In this document: positions 53,079-64,000 of the stretch, in pieces
How the letters are laid out: every line of letters starts with the position of its first letter
Position numbering within the stretch: position 1 is the first letter of the stretch
Origin: Megaustenia siamemsis
Lineage: Eukaryota; Mollusca; Gastropoda; Stylommatophora; Ariophantidae
NCBI GenBank assembly: GCA_032433765.1
Contig: JAVIAB010000124.1
Coordinates: 91,568,845-91,632,844 of the forward strand
Direction of reading: 5' to 3'
DNA length: 64,000 nt
Program-made: the position numbers and the translations under genes
The notes under the pieces: generated by a model
Told to the model about the DNA's origin: nothing
What the model saw: only the letters and a program-made list of their open reading frames with translations
Database searches by the model: none

Positions 53079-53267
53079 CATTGTTTTCACAACCTTTACT
53101 TTTAACAATTGTGCCACTAAATAAATACAGTTCTTAGACAAGTGCCGCTCTATTTTAGTCAGGTCGTACTTGTGTACTCAGCCCTTCGGTAGAATTAATT
53201 ACATTTTAGATGGGTTTGATTGAGAAAAAAAAACACATATTTTACTTTAGCCCAGTTAATTCGAATG

Positions 53268-53405
53268 TGAACCGCGATAGCTCAGAGGTTAGTACCTGGA
53301 CTACAAATTATAAGAGCTAGGGTTCGATCCCATTCGACGTCTTTCGGGTTCACCTAGCCTTAAATGGGTACCGAATTTTTTTTTTCTGGGAAAGTAAGCG
53401 GCACG
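53268..53405 (+). mobile_element. SINE family 1, 5' piece, split by a LINE
   Basis: Head (GATAGCTCAGAGGTTAG, B box GGGTTCGATCCC) and the first half of the body. The 3' piece is 54009-54152. The SINE's own duplication, GTTAATTCGAATG/GTTAACTCGAATG with one mismatch (53255-53267, 54153-54165), encloses both pieces. Confidence 0.9.
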
Positions 53406-54008
53406 TACAATCTTATATATATCTGGGCAGTAATATAGATAAAGAGGGAGGAACAGAAAATGATACCAAAATGAGGATATCAAAAGCAAGAGGAGCTTTC
53501 ATTGCACTGGGAAACATATGGAAATCCAAAGAAATTAGACTAAATACAAAAATAAAAATTTTCAACTCCAATGTTAAGTCGGTTCTATTATATGGCTGTG
53601 AAACATGGAGAACAACAAAATTGACAATCATGAAGGTACAGACTTTCATTAATGGATGCTTGCGCAGAATAAAGGGATGGAAATGGCAGGACAAAGTCAC
53701 TAACGTGGAATTATGGAAATGTACCGGTCAAATACCAGTGGATAAAGAAATACAGCGAAGACGATGGCGATGGATAGGACACACACTACGGAAGCCAACT
53801 GAGAGTATTACACAACAGGCCCTTTTTTGGAATCCCCAGGGGAAAAGACAAAGAGGAAGACCAAGGAATTCTTGGAGAAGACAGATTGAAGCAGAGATGA
53901 AGATGATGGGGAAGGCATGGAATGATCTTAAAAGAATTGCAAAAAACAGAACGACTTGGAAAGTGTTTGTTGAAGACCTATGCTCCACTGGGAGCTAAAA
54001 GGTAGAAG
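53406..54008 (+). mobile_element. LINE (family 3), 5'-truncated insertion inside a SINE
   Basis: 603-bp insertion with an open frame to the natural stop: YLGSNIDKEGGTENDTKMR, ISKARGAFIALGNIWKSKEI, SVLLYGCETWRTTKLTIMK, RRRWRWIGHTLRKPTESITQ, GKRQRGRPRNSWRRQIEAEM and KVFVEDLCSTGS, then a stop and AAAAGGTAGAAGA. The flanking 10-bp duplication AAGCGGCACG (53396-53405, 54009-54018) lies in the SINE. It is young and defines the true 3' end of family 3. Confidence 0.94.
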
Positions 54009-54152
54009 AAGCGGCACGGGAATAATACCGACCACATTCTTCCAAAAACCATGTACTGAAGGTGTGTAAAATGTATTGTCACTAATACCATATTCCCTAT
54101 ACGCCACTTGGCGTGATGGGGGCTCTTTAGCTTTTATTTTTTTCTTTGCACT
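54009..54152 (+). mobile_element. SINE family 1, 3' piece
   Basis: Continuation of 53268-53405 (GCGGCACGGG, ACCACATT, CACTTGGCGTGATGGGGG). Confidence 0.9.
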
Positions 54153-54165
54153 GTTAACTCGAATG

Positions 54166-56620
54166 GTACGGCGCTCAGTCCAGAACTGCGGGGGTTCAAG
54201 TAATGAGTGGCTTAGAATACCTACTAGGTTCTATATTTTCTGTTTTGGAGTTTGTGGAAGTTTTATAACCTACGAGTTTTTTCTGTTTAACATATCTCTC
54301 GCTCTAAGTTTATTCTCCCTCCCCCCCCCATTAATAAATATATAATTTAATGCCTTTAAATAACTGATTAATTGATTTCATTATTTATTATTTTTAGATC
54401 TGGTATTGTTATATTAGAACATTAGCAATATATGGCATATAATGAACATAGCAATTCATAAGTAATATATATATATATATGGATATTTTTTTTTTCTGAA
54501 AATAAAAAAAAATAATAAAACTGACATAAATACATCAAATATCACAATTACTTTAACTAAATAGTAGATGAGGGTGAAAATGGGGTTGTTCACCTCCAAT
54601 AATTACACTCACTGACACGGGTAACATGTGCTTTAGAACAATAAATATTCAGGTTTGCAGACAACGTCTTCATCTGTGTAGATCTAATAAAGGTTACTGT
54701 GTTAGGAAACAGTATTTATCTACTCCCTGCTTTATACTACCAGACCACTGTTGTTTGATTATATATTTTTTCAGAAAATCTGAGATCATAATTTGTAATG
54801 ATTGTGATTGTTTTTTTTTCAATTATAATCTGTGATCGTTAGGCAATACTTACATCCTCTCTCTCGGTATCTGAAATTAACTCTTCAAGTGACTTTACAG
54901 CAATCATGTTTTCTAATTCATTGTGTCAACATAGTTGATTCCTTCAACTTTAACTTTTGTCCGAAAATAGTGAGTGTTGATTTACTAAATATGCACGCAT
55001 ACTATTTCCTGTTGAATAACATCATCTAACCTATTTTCAATGTAATAATATATCTAGGCTAAGTTCAACGCCAACAGATATATACTTTTAGTTCAAGGAA
55101 ACAAGAACTGCTGAAGTTGGAAAAGACACATATTGGTCCAACATATATAGATGGATCATTCTGCAACGTTATAACCAATGAAAGATTACGCATACAATAG
55201 GCATTTACCATATATAACGCAATTCTACTGACCAAAACCTGGACAGCATAAACTATCTTGTAGACTTGGCGCAGTCCAGATTGGAAATACCCTAACCAAT
55301 TATTTGATTACTTGCTGGTGAGAAGATTTCAGTCGGGAATATGCACTGTTAAAAGAGGAAGTTATTCAAAATCAGACACTTGAAAGTATCATGAGTTGAT
55401 AATGTATACTTTCCGTCTCCATTCGATGATAGTAAATAGACCCAAACAAATACAATTCACGTTTGACAATGAGAAACTGAAGACCTTTATCGTAAAGGAC
55501 ATCTTCCAAACAGTGATGGAAAGAAAATGTGCACTTTTTGTATATTTCAAAATTATAATACAAATGTTGAATTATTGGCCATGTCACTCAACTCAGTTGC
55601 AATAGACACAACCACACAATTTTAGACTATCAGCGAAGGATAAATAAGCCACAGGTCAGAAAGGACATCATCAAAGCCTTTGTTATAAGAGAAATAATAA
55701 AATGCAAGACATCTTAACAAAAAGACACTCTTAGGATCACTTATCAGCAACGAAGACTCGAAACCAAAAATATCCGTTAAAATAGCGCAAACTACAGACG
55801 ACTGAAGCCTATTTTCTAAGTTAGGAACATCACCTTAGGCTCAAAACTCAGGCCTGTGTGCATCCTTGTTACATCCGTTTTGTTTATACGCTTGAAAAAC
55901 ATAAAACCTTACATCAGAGCTGCAGACGAAAATACAATAAAAAGAAGATGAAATGTTGTAACAATATTTTGTGCATCTTTTATTTAGATAATTTACACGA
56001 ATGACAAAGTTAGCAAAGGGCATATAACAAGCTACCGTAGCACATGATAGTCCTTTGACTATTCTGAAAAAAAACAAATGAAATGTTTTGGCCACATGTC
56101 TGGAACGACTTGCCTGGCAGCGACCACACACACTAAGAAACTGTGAAAGGAGATAGAAATAGAGGTAGACAGAGAAAGATATGATATTATAACATTATCG
56201 AATAGAAAGACCTTGGCTTCATAACGTTCTAAAGACTTTATACATTAGAACGGAATTACATCACTGCATGTGGGATAATTCCTAATTGCTCAGCTCCTGT
56301 CCTATCAGCCAAAAGAGTGATCATTTTTATGCATATTGTTCTGGTGAACGTGTTGAGCTTTGAAGAAAAGGAGCGTAGCTCATGATACACACTCCCGGAT
56401 CGCTTAACAGCCGTGGCGGTCGGCACGACCTTCACGCGCCCGGGTGAAATTAGTGTAGATTTAATGATCCGTGAGCGAGCCTCAAGACTCGCTGCCCCAA
56501 CAAATGAAGTCAGGCTTCCTCTTGAGATGAAACACTCTATCCGATCGTAATCTAGTTGGTAACTAGCTAGCTAACTAAGTTTCTAATATGTAAACAGCTA
56601 AATATTGTATTTCATTCTTT
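54166..56620. other. Intergenic, no gene seen
   Basis: About 2.45 kb without a recognisable gene. It contains a short (TA)n near 54464 and a GC-richer patch at about 56395-56540 with no identified function. Confidence 0.45.
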
Positions 56621-56624
56621 CTTT

Positions 56625-57485
56625 CTTTTCTCTTTTCACTGATACCGAAAAGGTGTCGTGGTTTATATCATTTGTCGTTCTTGAGCTGCTCGAACTGTCT
56701 GAATTAGTGATTTTTCTTTGTTGTTACATGTCTCTGTCACTGCATCTATCTATCTTCTTCTGGGTCTTCCTCTTGGTCTTTTCCCATGCATTCTTGAGAA
56801 GAACGCCCTTGATGGTGATTGGTGAGGATTCATTCTAACCAGGTGGCCAAACCATTTAAGTTGTTGTTGTTCTATATATTCTTGGCAGGGTTTTGTTCCT
56901 ACCATTTTTCTTATGGTTTCGTTTGGTATTCTATCTCTTCTTGTGTTGTTTTTTTTACTTTTCTCAAGCATCGCATCTCACATGTATTGATCTTTCTTAA
57001 TTGTGATTTAGAAAGGGTCCATGTTTGACTTTCATAGCACAAAGTTGGTATGCAAATGCTATTTATCATTTGTTGTTTAGCTGGCATAGAAATGTTTGGA
57101 TGTCTTATCAATGATGAAAGCTGGTAAGTAACAACATTTGCTTTTTGTATTCTCATGTCAATTTCTCTGCCTAGTTTTCCAACTTCTGTGAACATTGTGC
57201 ACAAATACTTGAATTCTTCTTTTTGTTTTATTTATTTATCTGTGATCTTAATGTTTAATTGGTGTCTTAATTTGCTTATTCTCATAGCCTCTGTTTTTGC
57301 TGTGTTAATTTTCATACTGTAGTTTGTGCAGCTTTTATCTAGAGATGTTATATGCTGTCGTAGCCTCATATATATTAGGCATTGGTCATCTGCGAAGAGT
57401 AACTCGTTGATGTTGGTATTTTCTACCTATATGTTATTATTTGATGTTTCCTTGTACAGCAGTTAATATCTCTGACTTCTCTTTA
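56625..57485 (-). mobile_element. LINE (family 5) 3' half, degenerate
   Basis: Minus-strand RTE-like copy of a further family: ELLFADDQCLI (catalytic FADD) near 57390, EVGKLGREIDMRIQKANVVT and LCYESQTWTLSKSQLRKINT, then EYIEQQQLKWFGHLVRMNPH and GKRPRGRPRRR. Frameshifts separate the blocks. A second fragment of its 3' end is at 61865-62035. Confidence 0.85.
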
Positions 57486-57993
57486 GCATTGATCTCAGTA
57501 ATAAATCCCTTATTTCAGTTTATATAAAGACGCAGAGAAGAATATTTCATTGTTATTGTTATTGAACACGCCGGAAAATAATTTTAGATTTGATAATAAG
57601 AGTAATTCATTTTAACCTTGTCAACGTTAGTAATTTTAAATCAGTATTCCGCAGTTCAAATAATTAAATATGAACTGGGGGTAATTAGATTTTGAAACAC
57701 ACGTAGTACTTTAGGAACAACTTTGAAATTTAAAATCAAATGTAATGCAGTGTAATCAAATGATTGAGTAGAAATGTACCACCCATTGCATGTCAAAATA
57801 CTTGCCATTTTACTGAGCTACTAAAGTTGTTATTATTTTAATACCGACTTTTCATGAAATAATTATCTGATGGGGACTTGTATTCATACCTATTTATTTT
57901 CAAATGAATGTAGCACGTGCTTTAACGGTGTAGTTAAATTTGGGTAATTGCTCTTCATTCCACCAATAATTTTAACTTTAGGTAATCAGCATA
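57486..57993. other. Intergenic, no gene seen
   Basis: AT-rich. Nothing recognised. Confidence 0.4.
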
Positions 57994-58065
57994 TACATCA
58001 TCAAGTACCGGACCTGCTGGCGTAGGTGATCACGTCTCTCCGCAACTTTCGATCACGACAGTTAG
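57994..58065 (-). mobile_element. RTE-like LINE 3' tip
   Basis: About 70 bp of LINE 3' end (ATCATCAAGTACCGGACC and the RDRKL.RD codons). Confidence 0.7.
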
Positions 58066-58397
58066 ATAATAACACATTATTTTATATATCTTGTTATATA
58101 TTTCTGCACATAGTGAATTATCGATATTCTTGGAAAACAAATTAGACGAAGTATCAAATATCAAAACACAACAAAAGAAAATGAAAATAACTATATGATT
58201 ATACATGATAACTGGTACACGTGTTATAAATGTACACACTTGCTATGTGTACTGATAAGGAATATAAATAGTTGGATTTATCCTAAACTATGAAAATTAA
58301 CAGTTCTCTCTAATTGATTTTGAAAAAAAAGATTTTCTATTGCAACCACATAAACACAATTGACAAGAAACAAACTACAACAAAGGTCTCTGATACA

Positions 58398-58575
58398 ATG
58401 AACATCACGGTTGATATTTTCGTTATAGACAAGTTGACAATAACAATCTACTTGTGGGTTGTCTTTAGTGTAGTGCTACAGATAATCAACACATTTGGTA
58501 TCATCACAAATGTTATCAACATCATCTGCTTCACTACGCAAGGCTTTGATGAGTCCATTAATATCAGCCTTTTGG
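58398..58575 (+). CDS. GPCR gene C exon 1 (N-terminus and TM1)
   Basis: ATG at 58398-58400, MNITVDIFVIDKLTITIYLW, continuing VVFSVVLQIINTFG and IITNVINIICFTTQGFDESI, to NISLL and one base of a Gly codon before a GTAAGT donor. The 178-nt length, phase and sequence match gene B exon 1, but the gene is on the opposite strand. Exon 2 and the last exon are not seen up to 64000, so they lie right of the window or are lost. The upstream in-frame stretch from 58314 has no ATG and was excluded. Confidence 0.72.
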
Positions 58576-58594
58576 GTAAGTATGCGTGACTTAT

Positions 58595-58864
58595 TGGAGC
58601 CGCGATAGCTCAGTGGTTAGTGAACTGGACTACAAAGTACAAGAGATCGAACCAACGGCTTCCGGGTTCATCCAGCCTTAGATGGGTAGCGAAAGTAAAG
58701 CGGCACGGGCGTAATTCCGACCACATTACCCCAACAATCATGTGCCGAAGATCTGTAAAAATTATGGTCACTAACACAATATTCCCTATACGCCAACTGG
58801 CGAAAGGGGCTCTTTTTTTTAAAACTCGAATGGCATGGCCCATGGCTATTTACTTTACTTTATC
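58595..58864 (+). mobile_element. tRNA-derived SINE (family 1) in intron 1 of gene C
   Basis: Head GAGCCGCGATAGCTCAGTGG; the B box region is partly deleted; end CGCCAACTGGCGAAAGGGG plus about 50 bp of extra tail. The 12-bp duplication TGCGTGACTTAT (58583-58594, 58865-58876) starts only a few bases after the donor site of gene C exon 1. Confidence 0.93.
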
Positions 58865-58964
58865 TGCGTGACTTATGATATGAATATAATAAGGATTTCT
58901 TATTTTAATATAACCCGTTTCCTATAAATGTTAATTCTTCATTTTTACATTATTAGTATATGTG

Positions 58965-59094
<130 letters not shown>

Positions 59095-59322
59095 TTAACG
59101 TATTCATCTAATTGTTCTACATCAATAACAAATATAAATGAGCATTCTTTTGGTCGTTTCACTGTTTCTTGTTAAAGCATTAATACTTTGTTTTATTACT
59201 TTTTCTTGGTGCTTTATAAATATATGTTTCTATAATTACAAGCACATTAACTACAAGTATCATCTGTTGTATTATGGCCACTATTAGTGCGTGTAGTTTG
59301 AGCAAAACTTGATGGGCCATTT

Positions 59323-61650
59323 CTTCTACCTTTTAGCTCCCAGTGGAGCATAGGTCTTCAACAAACACTTTCCAAGTCGTTCTGTTTTTTGCAATTCTTC
59401 TCAGACCATTCCATGTCTTCCCCATCATCTTCATCTCTGCTTCAATCTGTTTTCTCCAAGAATTCCTTGGTCTTCCTCTTTGTCTTTTCCCCTGGGGATT
59501 CCAAAAAAGGGCCTGTTGTGTAATACTCTCAGTTGGCTTCCGTAGTGTGTGTCCTATCCATCGCCATCGTCTTCGCTGTATTTCTTTATCCACTGGTATT
59601 TGACTGGTACATTTCCATAATTCCACGTTAGTGACTTTGTCCTGCCATTTCCATCCCTTTATTATGCGCAAGCATCCATTAATGAAAGTCTGTACCTTCG
59701 TGATTGTCAATTTTGTTATTCTCTATGTTTCACAGCCATATAATAGAACCGACTTAACATTGGAGTTGAAAATTTTTATTTTTGTATTTAGCCTAATTTC
59801 TTTGGATTTCCATATGTTTCCCAGTGCAATGAAAGCTCCTCTTGCTTTTGATATCCTTATTTTGGTATCATTTTCTGTTCCTCCTTCTTTATCTATATTA
59901 CTGCCCAGATATATATAAGATTGTACGTCTAGTAGAGGTATTTCTCCTAGTTTTATTTGGTTATTGCCAACTGTATTAATTCTCATAATGTTGGTCTTAT
60001 CTCTATTTATCTTTAGTCCTAGCTGTTGTGATCTCTCATCTAATATACTCATTTTGTCTTGCATCTGTTGGTGGCTGTGTGATAGGAGAGCTATGTCATC
60101 AGCAAAGTCTAAATCATCAAGTTGTTTGGTCAGTGACCACTGGATCCCATTTCTGTTGTTTTGAGTTATTTTCATAATCCAATCTATGGCCAGTAGAAAG
60201 AGAAATGGAGACAGAAGGCATCCTTGCCTTACTCCTGTTCTTATTTCAAATGCTTCTGTAAGCTGTCCTTCATGCACCACACTACATTTTGTTCCTTCAT
60301 ACATTGTTTTTATCAGGTTAATAAACTTTATTGGGATTCCGTAATGACTCAGCAACTTCCAAAGCATTCTTCTGTCTAAACTATCAAATGCCTTTTCGTA
60401 ATCTATGAATCCAATATAAAGTGGGGATTTTAGTTCTAAACTTTGTTCAACTATTATACGTAGAGTAGTTATTTGATCAGCACACGATCTGTTCTTCCTA
60501 AAACCTGCTTGTTCATCTCTCAAGTGTTTCTCTATAGCCTCTTTTAGTCTCTCCAGAATGATTCTGCCTAATATGTTTCCTGGCACTGATAGTAGCATAA
60601 TTCCCCTATAATTTGTGCACTCCTGTAAACTTCCTTTCTTTGGTAGTTTGATCATATAACCTTCTCTCCAGTCTTTAGGTATTTCTTCCCTCTCCCAAAT
60701 TTTATCCAATAGATCATGTAACATCTTGGTAGAGGTGATAATATCTGCTTTGATGGCTTCCGAAGGAATTTCATCTGGTCCTGTGGCTTTACCATCTTTT
60801 AATAGTTTGATGGCTTTCATTATTTCTTCTTTGCTTGGTTTTCCGCAGTTAACGTGTAACTCTTCTTCTGCTGGTAGTATATCTGGAGGATTATTTGAGC
60901 CGGGTCTGTTCAAAAGTTCTTCAAAGTGCTCTTTCCATCTCTCCATTTGTTCCCTTATATTACTAAGCAGATTTCCTTTCTTATCTTTGATAAAGGCGTT
61001 GATCTGTTTGTATTTTCCACCTAATTTCTTTGTGCTGTTGTACAGTTCTTTCATATTCCCTTTATTTGCTGCTTCTTCTGCCACTTTAGCTAATTCATCT
61101 ATATATTTCCTCTTATCCCTTTTAATGCATCTTCTCACTTCTTTGTTCACCTCTGTGTAAGCTTCCTGTGTCTTGGCTTTATTACTTCTTGTTTTGCTTT
61201 TATTTATGTCTGCTTTCTTGTTCTTTCTTTCTTTAATTTTATCCAGGGTCTCGGCTGTCATCCATGCCTTATTCTGGCGTTCTCTTTTCCCCAGTGTTTC
61301 TTCGCATGTCTCTTTCCATATATTTTTTACCTGTTCCCAATGATCTTCTATATTTATTGTATTTTCTAGTTGTTGGAGGACTTGGTATTTGTTTGATATT
61401 GTGACTGAGAATTTATCTTTAATTCCTTGTTCTTTAAGAAACCCTACATTGAAATACTTTCTACCCTTATTCGTTGTAGCATACCTTTTTAATTTAATTT
61501 TAAGTTTGGCTAACAGAAGATGATGATCAGAAGCTATATCTGCCCCTCTATATACTTTTACATCCTGTAAGGATGACTTAAACTTTTTATTAATACATAT
61601 GTGATCAATTTGATCCATTTCAACTATATGATAAGTTGTACACACACTGC
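59323..61650 (-). mobile_element. LINE (family 3), long 5'-truncated copy
   Basis: The fullest family 3 copy. On the minus strand it has the end of the APE endonuclease (DQIDHICINKKFKSSL, IASDHHLLLAKLKIKLK). The RT has GKATGPDEIPSEAI, GFRKNRSCADQITTLRII, GFIDYEKAFDSLDRRMLWKL, GVRQGCLLSPFLFLL and LDDLDFADDIALLSHS. The usual C-terminal region follows (RRRWRWIGHTLRKPTESITQ, GKRQRGRPRNSW). The frame is open from 61645 to 59333 except for one TAG at 59723-59725, where other copies have Trp (YGCETW). The N-terminal endonuclease is missing. It is recently inserted, but dead by that stop and its truncation. Confidence 0.92.
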
Positions 61651-61864
61651 ACCGTCTCTAAAATTCTCTTAGGATTAAATTATTACCTTGACCAATAGTT
61701 CTTTTATTATCATTACATGCAGGCAGTTACGGCTACTATTTATGTGTTTATTTAATCAACAATTTAAATTTAATATTGTACATATTCCTATTTCTGCCAT
61801 ATACTACCAGTAGTTTACTGTAACTTTCTAATATGATGAACATTTAATCCACAATTCTACATTC

Positions 61865-62035
61865 TTCTTCTTCTGCTCTTTTTTCACTGATACCGCAAAG
61901 GTGTCGTGGTTATATCATTTGTCGTTCTTGAGCTGCTCGAACTGTCTAAATTAGTGATTTTCCTTTGTTGTTACACGTCTCTATCACTGCAGCTATCCAT
62001 CTTATTCTAGGTCTTCCTCTTGGTCTTTTTCAATA
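61865..62035 (-). mobile_element. LINE (family 5) 3' fragment
   Basis: About 170 bp almost identical to 56625-56790; the GKRPRGRP coding end and 3' UTR. Confidence 0.85.
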
Positions 62036-64000
62036 AATCACAAATAAATCCGTTCGAAATCACACATAAGAACACTTAAATTTCTTTTTACTACGGGCAA
62101 TGAAATTCATTTATAATTTAAAGTTGACTCCCACAATTGTACATTACCAGAATAAAAATACATTTAAATAAACTTCTTGTGCAGCCAATAAACCTCAGGA
62201 AAAAAAACAATGTTGAATTATTTCCTACTTCTCAAAGCAGTTCGGGGGAACACGGGAGAACAATGTGATATAATACAGATGTTAAATATTCGCTACAAAC
62301 AACGCACACACACACACACATAGACCGACCAGACAGCGAAACAAGACACTGCAATCGAAACAACTTTCTCTAGGTTCATTCAATCCTGTTCCGTGCCAAG
62401 ATGCGTGGGATATCATGTTCCTTCATAAATCTCGATGGTGTGCATTGTGTAACTGTTACATTTTCCTGTGTCACTTCGTCAATCCTCTATCTCTGTAGTT
62501 GTCAATTATTTATTAAGTTGATTTCCTACCGTAATATTCCCTTAATTACTTGAATATGTAATATCTTATTTCCTCTATCTCATCATCATGCTATTTGTCC
62601 AACTGTCACGATATATCTCAGCTGCTTTTCTAACTTTCTTTGTCCATATCTCTATTGTCAACGATGGGTGTGATACCGTTCTCCGCCTGAGCTATTATGC
62701 AACTCAAATATGCTATACATCTACCACCTGTGTTAGCATCGTTGGTAGATATTTCACTTCATTGATCTGTTTTCGTGCAATTAAAGTAAATTAATTGCTC
62801 ATTTAGAAACTTCTTTTTTTCTTATAACCATTACTTGTGTCATTATGGTGTTTTGACTTAGCCCCTTATTATTACTTTCCACCACAAGTCAATAATTTAT
62901 TTAAAACATGTTGATGTTTAATGGTAAAGACAAACCATTCATCATGTTGTATATAGTATGACCACCAACTGATAATCCTGGTATGCAACTTAGCATAATT
63001 GCATTATGTGGACTAAACAAATCGTGTGGTTGTACATAAACACATGCAGAACGCCATGCTTGATAGTTTGAAATATTCTCAATTGACTGAATATTTTTCG
63101 TCATTTTTATTTGCCAGTACATTCTACTTATAGTTCTTTCATAGTTTCTCAAACGTTTCTACAAAAAAATTACACTTTAATGCGTCCAATGCGTTGGCAC
63201 AATTTAAACATGATACATGCAAATCTGTTTCTACATCTTTTTCTTTATATAATTTATATATAATATCAATTTAATATACTGGTTTGATTTTCCTTCTCAC
63301 TTATCGAACGTTAGGTTTTTGTCGTACTTTATTAACGTTATTCATAATATTGATTCTCACATTCTAAGACACTAGGTTTGTAATTAATTATGTTTTAAAA
63401 TCCCCCACAATTTTCTCTTTCTTCTTTGGTTATACTCCCACGTGCTTGATCCTCAGGGCATCTTCTATTTCTGTAGGTATTGATAGTTCTTCCCCATCAT
63501 TACCAACGCATCCTGGAATCGTTCATTACAAGGTCCTTTGCTGTCAAATATTCATCTTTCTCTAATGATCCTTATTTCCTTGATCCGTAATTAATTGTTT
63601 CATTTTTTGTAAAACAGACAATGTTTGATCATTAATTTTCCTTAATGTATGTGTCTGTAGATAACATTTGTATCTCATTTATACTGCATTTTAAATGTTT
63701 TCTTATATTAATATTTTAGCAAGCCTTCTTTTTCTACATTATCGGAATGATCTTTCTGTGTGTTTATACAACACGTTGTATAATTATCCTTGTAAAATCT
63801 CATAATGTTTAATATCCTCATGTGTTCGGGTATTACCCCATTATCCTGCACTGAATAATTGGTGTTTGAATTTGCTGTAGCGGTAATTTTAGATTGCCCT
63901 TCAATACTTCTGCAAAAAGAAAAATATAGTAAGGTCCTGGTGCTTGGATTTCCAATTGTGGAAAAACCAAATGATTTATAAATAAGTTATGAATATTATG
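62036..64000. other. No gene seen to the end of the window
   Basis: AT-rich sequence with a short (CA)n near 62305. The 68-codon frame at 62588-62794 has hydrophobic stretches but no motif I can name. If gene C is intact, this is its intron 1. Confidence 0.4.

Noticed and set aside
62588..62794. Possible GPCR TM2-TM3 exon of gene C
   Set aside because: It is hydrophobic with a GRYF motif, but lacks LAxSD, ERC and the expected splice sites at the family positions.

Overview
The window looks like nuclear DNA of a mollusc, most likely a heterobranch gastropod. It is AT-rich, intron-rich and packed with nested mobile elements. Its only clear host genes are exons of chemosensory-type class A GPCRs of the Aplysia kind and a truncated astacin metalloprotease. 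The organism call is inference from gene families and repeat style.

Host genes. A small GPCR family shares one three-exon plan: exon 1 of 178 nt ending in phase 1, exon 2 of about 215 nt, and a long last exon. Gene B (minus strand; exons 43343-43520, 36658-36872, 24067-24720) splices in silico to an open frame of 349 codons including the stop. Gene A (minus; 6442-6619, 2949-3161, 1-164 and off the left edge) is decayed: its exon 1 lacks a GT donor and its exon 2 is frameshifted. Gene C shows only exon 1 (plus, 58398-58575). A relic of a fourth last exon lies at 13656-13885. The astacin (minus, about 10709-11552) keeps its signal peptide, propeptide and zinc site but has lost the first part of the catalytic domain.

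Main discovery. Positions 26478-36107 form one 9,630-bp element that is an almost perfect palindrome: arms of 4,755 and 4,783 bp around a 92-bp loop. Its ends are precise (AG...CT), and it is flanked by a 6-bp target duplication (CACGCC) that splits a tRNA-derived SINE. Each arm carries decayed pieces of a Maverick/Polinton: the C-terminal end of a retroviral-like integrase, a DNA polymerase B segment with the DTDS motif, and a fragment resembling a Polinton structural protein. Between them lie minisatellites and reiterated spacer blocks. It looks like a fold-back, non-autonomous Polinton derivative, and it sits in intron 2 of GPCR gene B.

Other mobile DNA. There is an intact mariner (22414-23744) and a TA-flanked Tc1/mariner-superfamily element with an unusual DD83E spacing (17101-19213). 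One LINE (38043-40797) shows the twin-priming inversion and a 10-bp target duplication. About a dozen copies of one tRNA-headed SINE are present, many with 10-14 bp target duplications. There is one copy of a second tRNA SINE (43743-43994) and many 3' fragments of at least four RTE/BovB-like LINE families. A 46-copy, 31-bp satellite (47379-48798) is an amplification of the Pol III A-box half of a SINE head.

Layout: 1-6.6 kb GPCR gene A with LINEs in its introns; 8.5-16.3 kb LINE fragments, astacin, SINEs, exon relic; 17-24 kb DNA transposons and nested LINEs; 24-43.5 kb GPCR gene B with the palindrome and twin-primed LINE in its introns; 43.7-54 kb SINEs, LINE debris and satellites; 54-64 kb LINE copies and gene C exon 1. 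Stretches in which I see no gene are listed individually.
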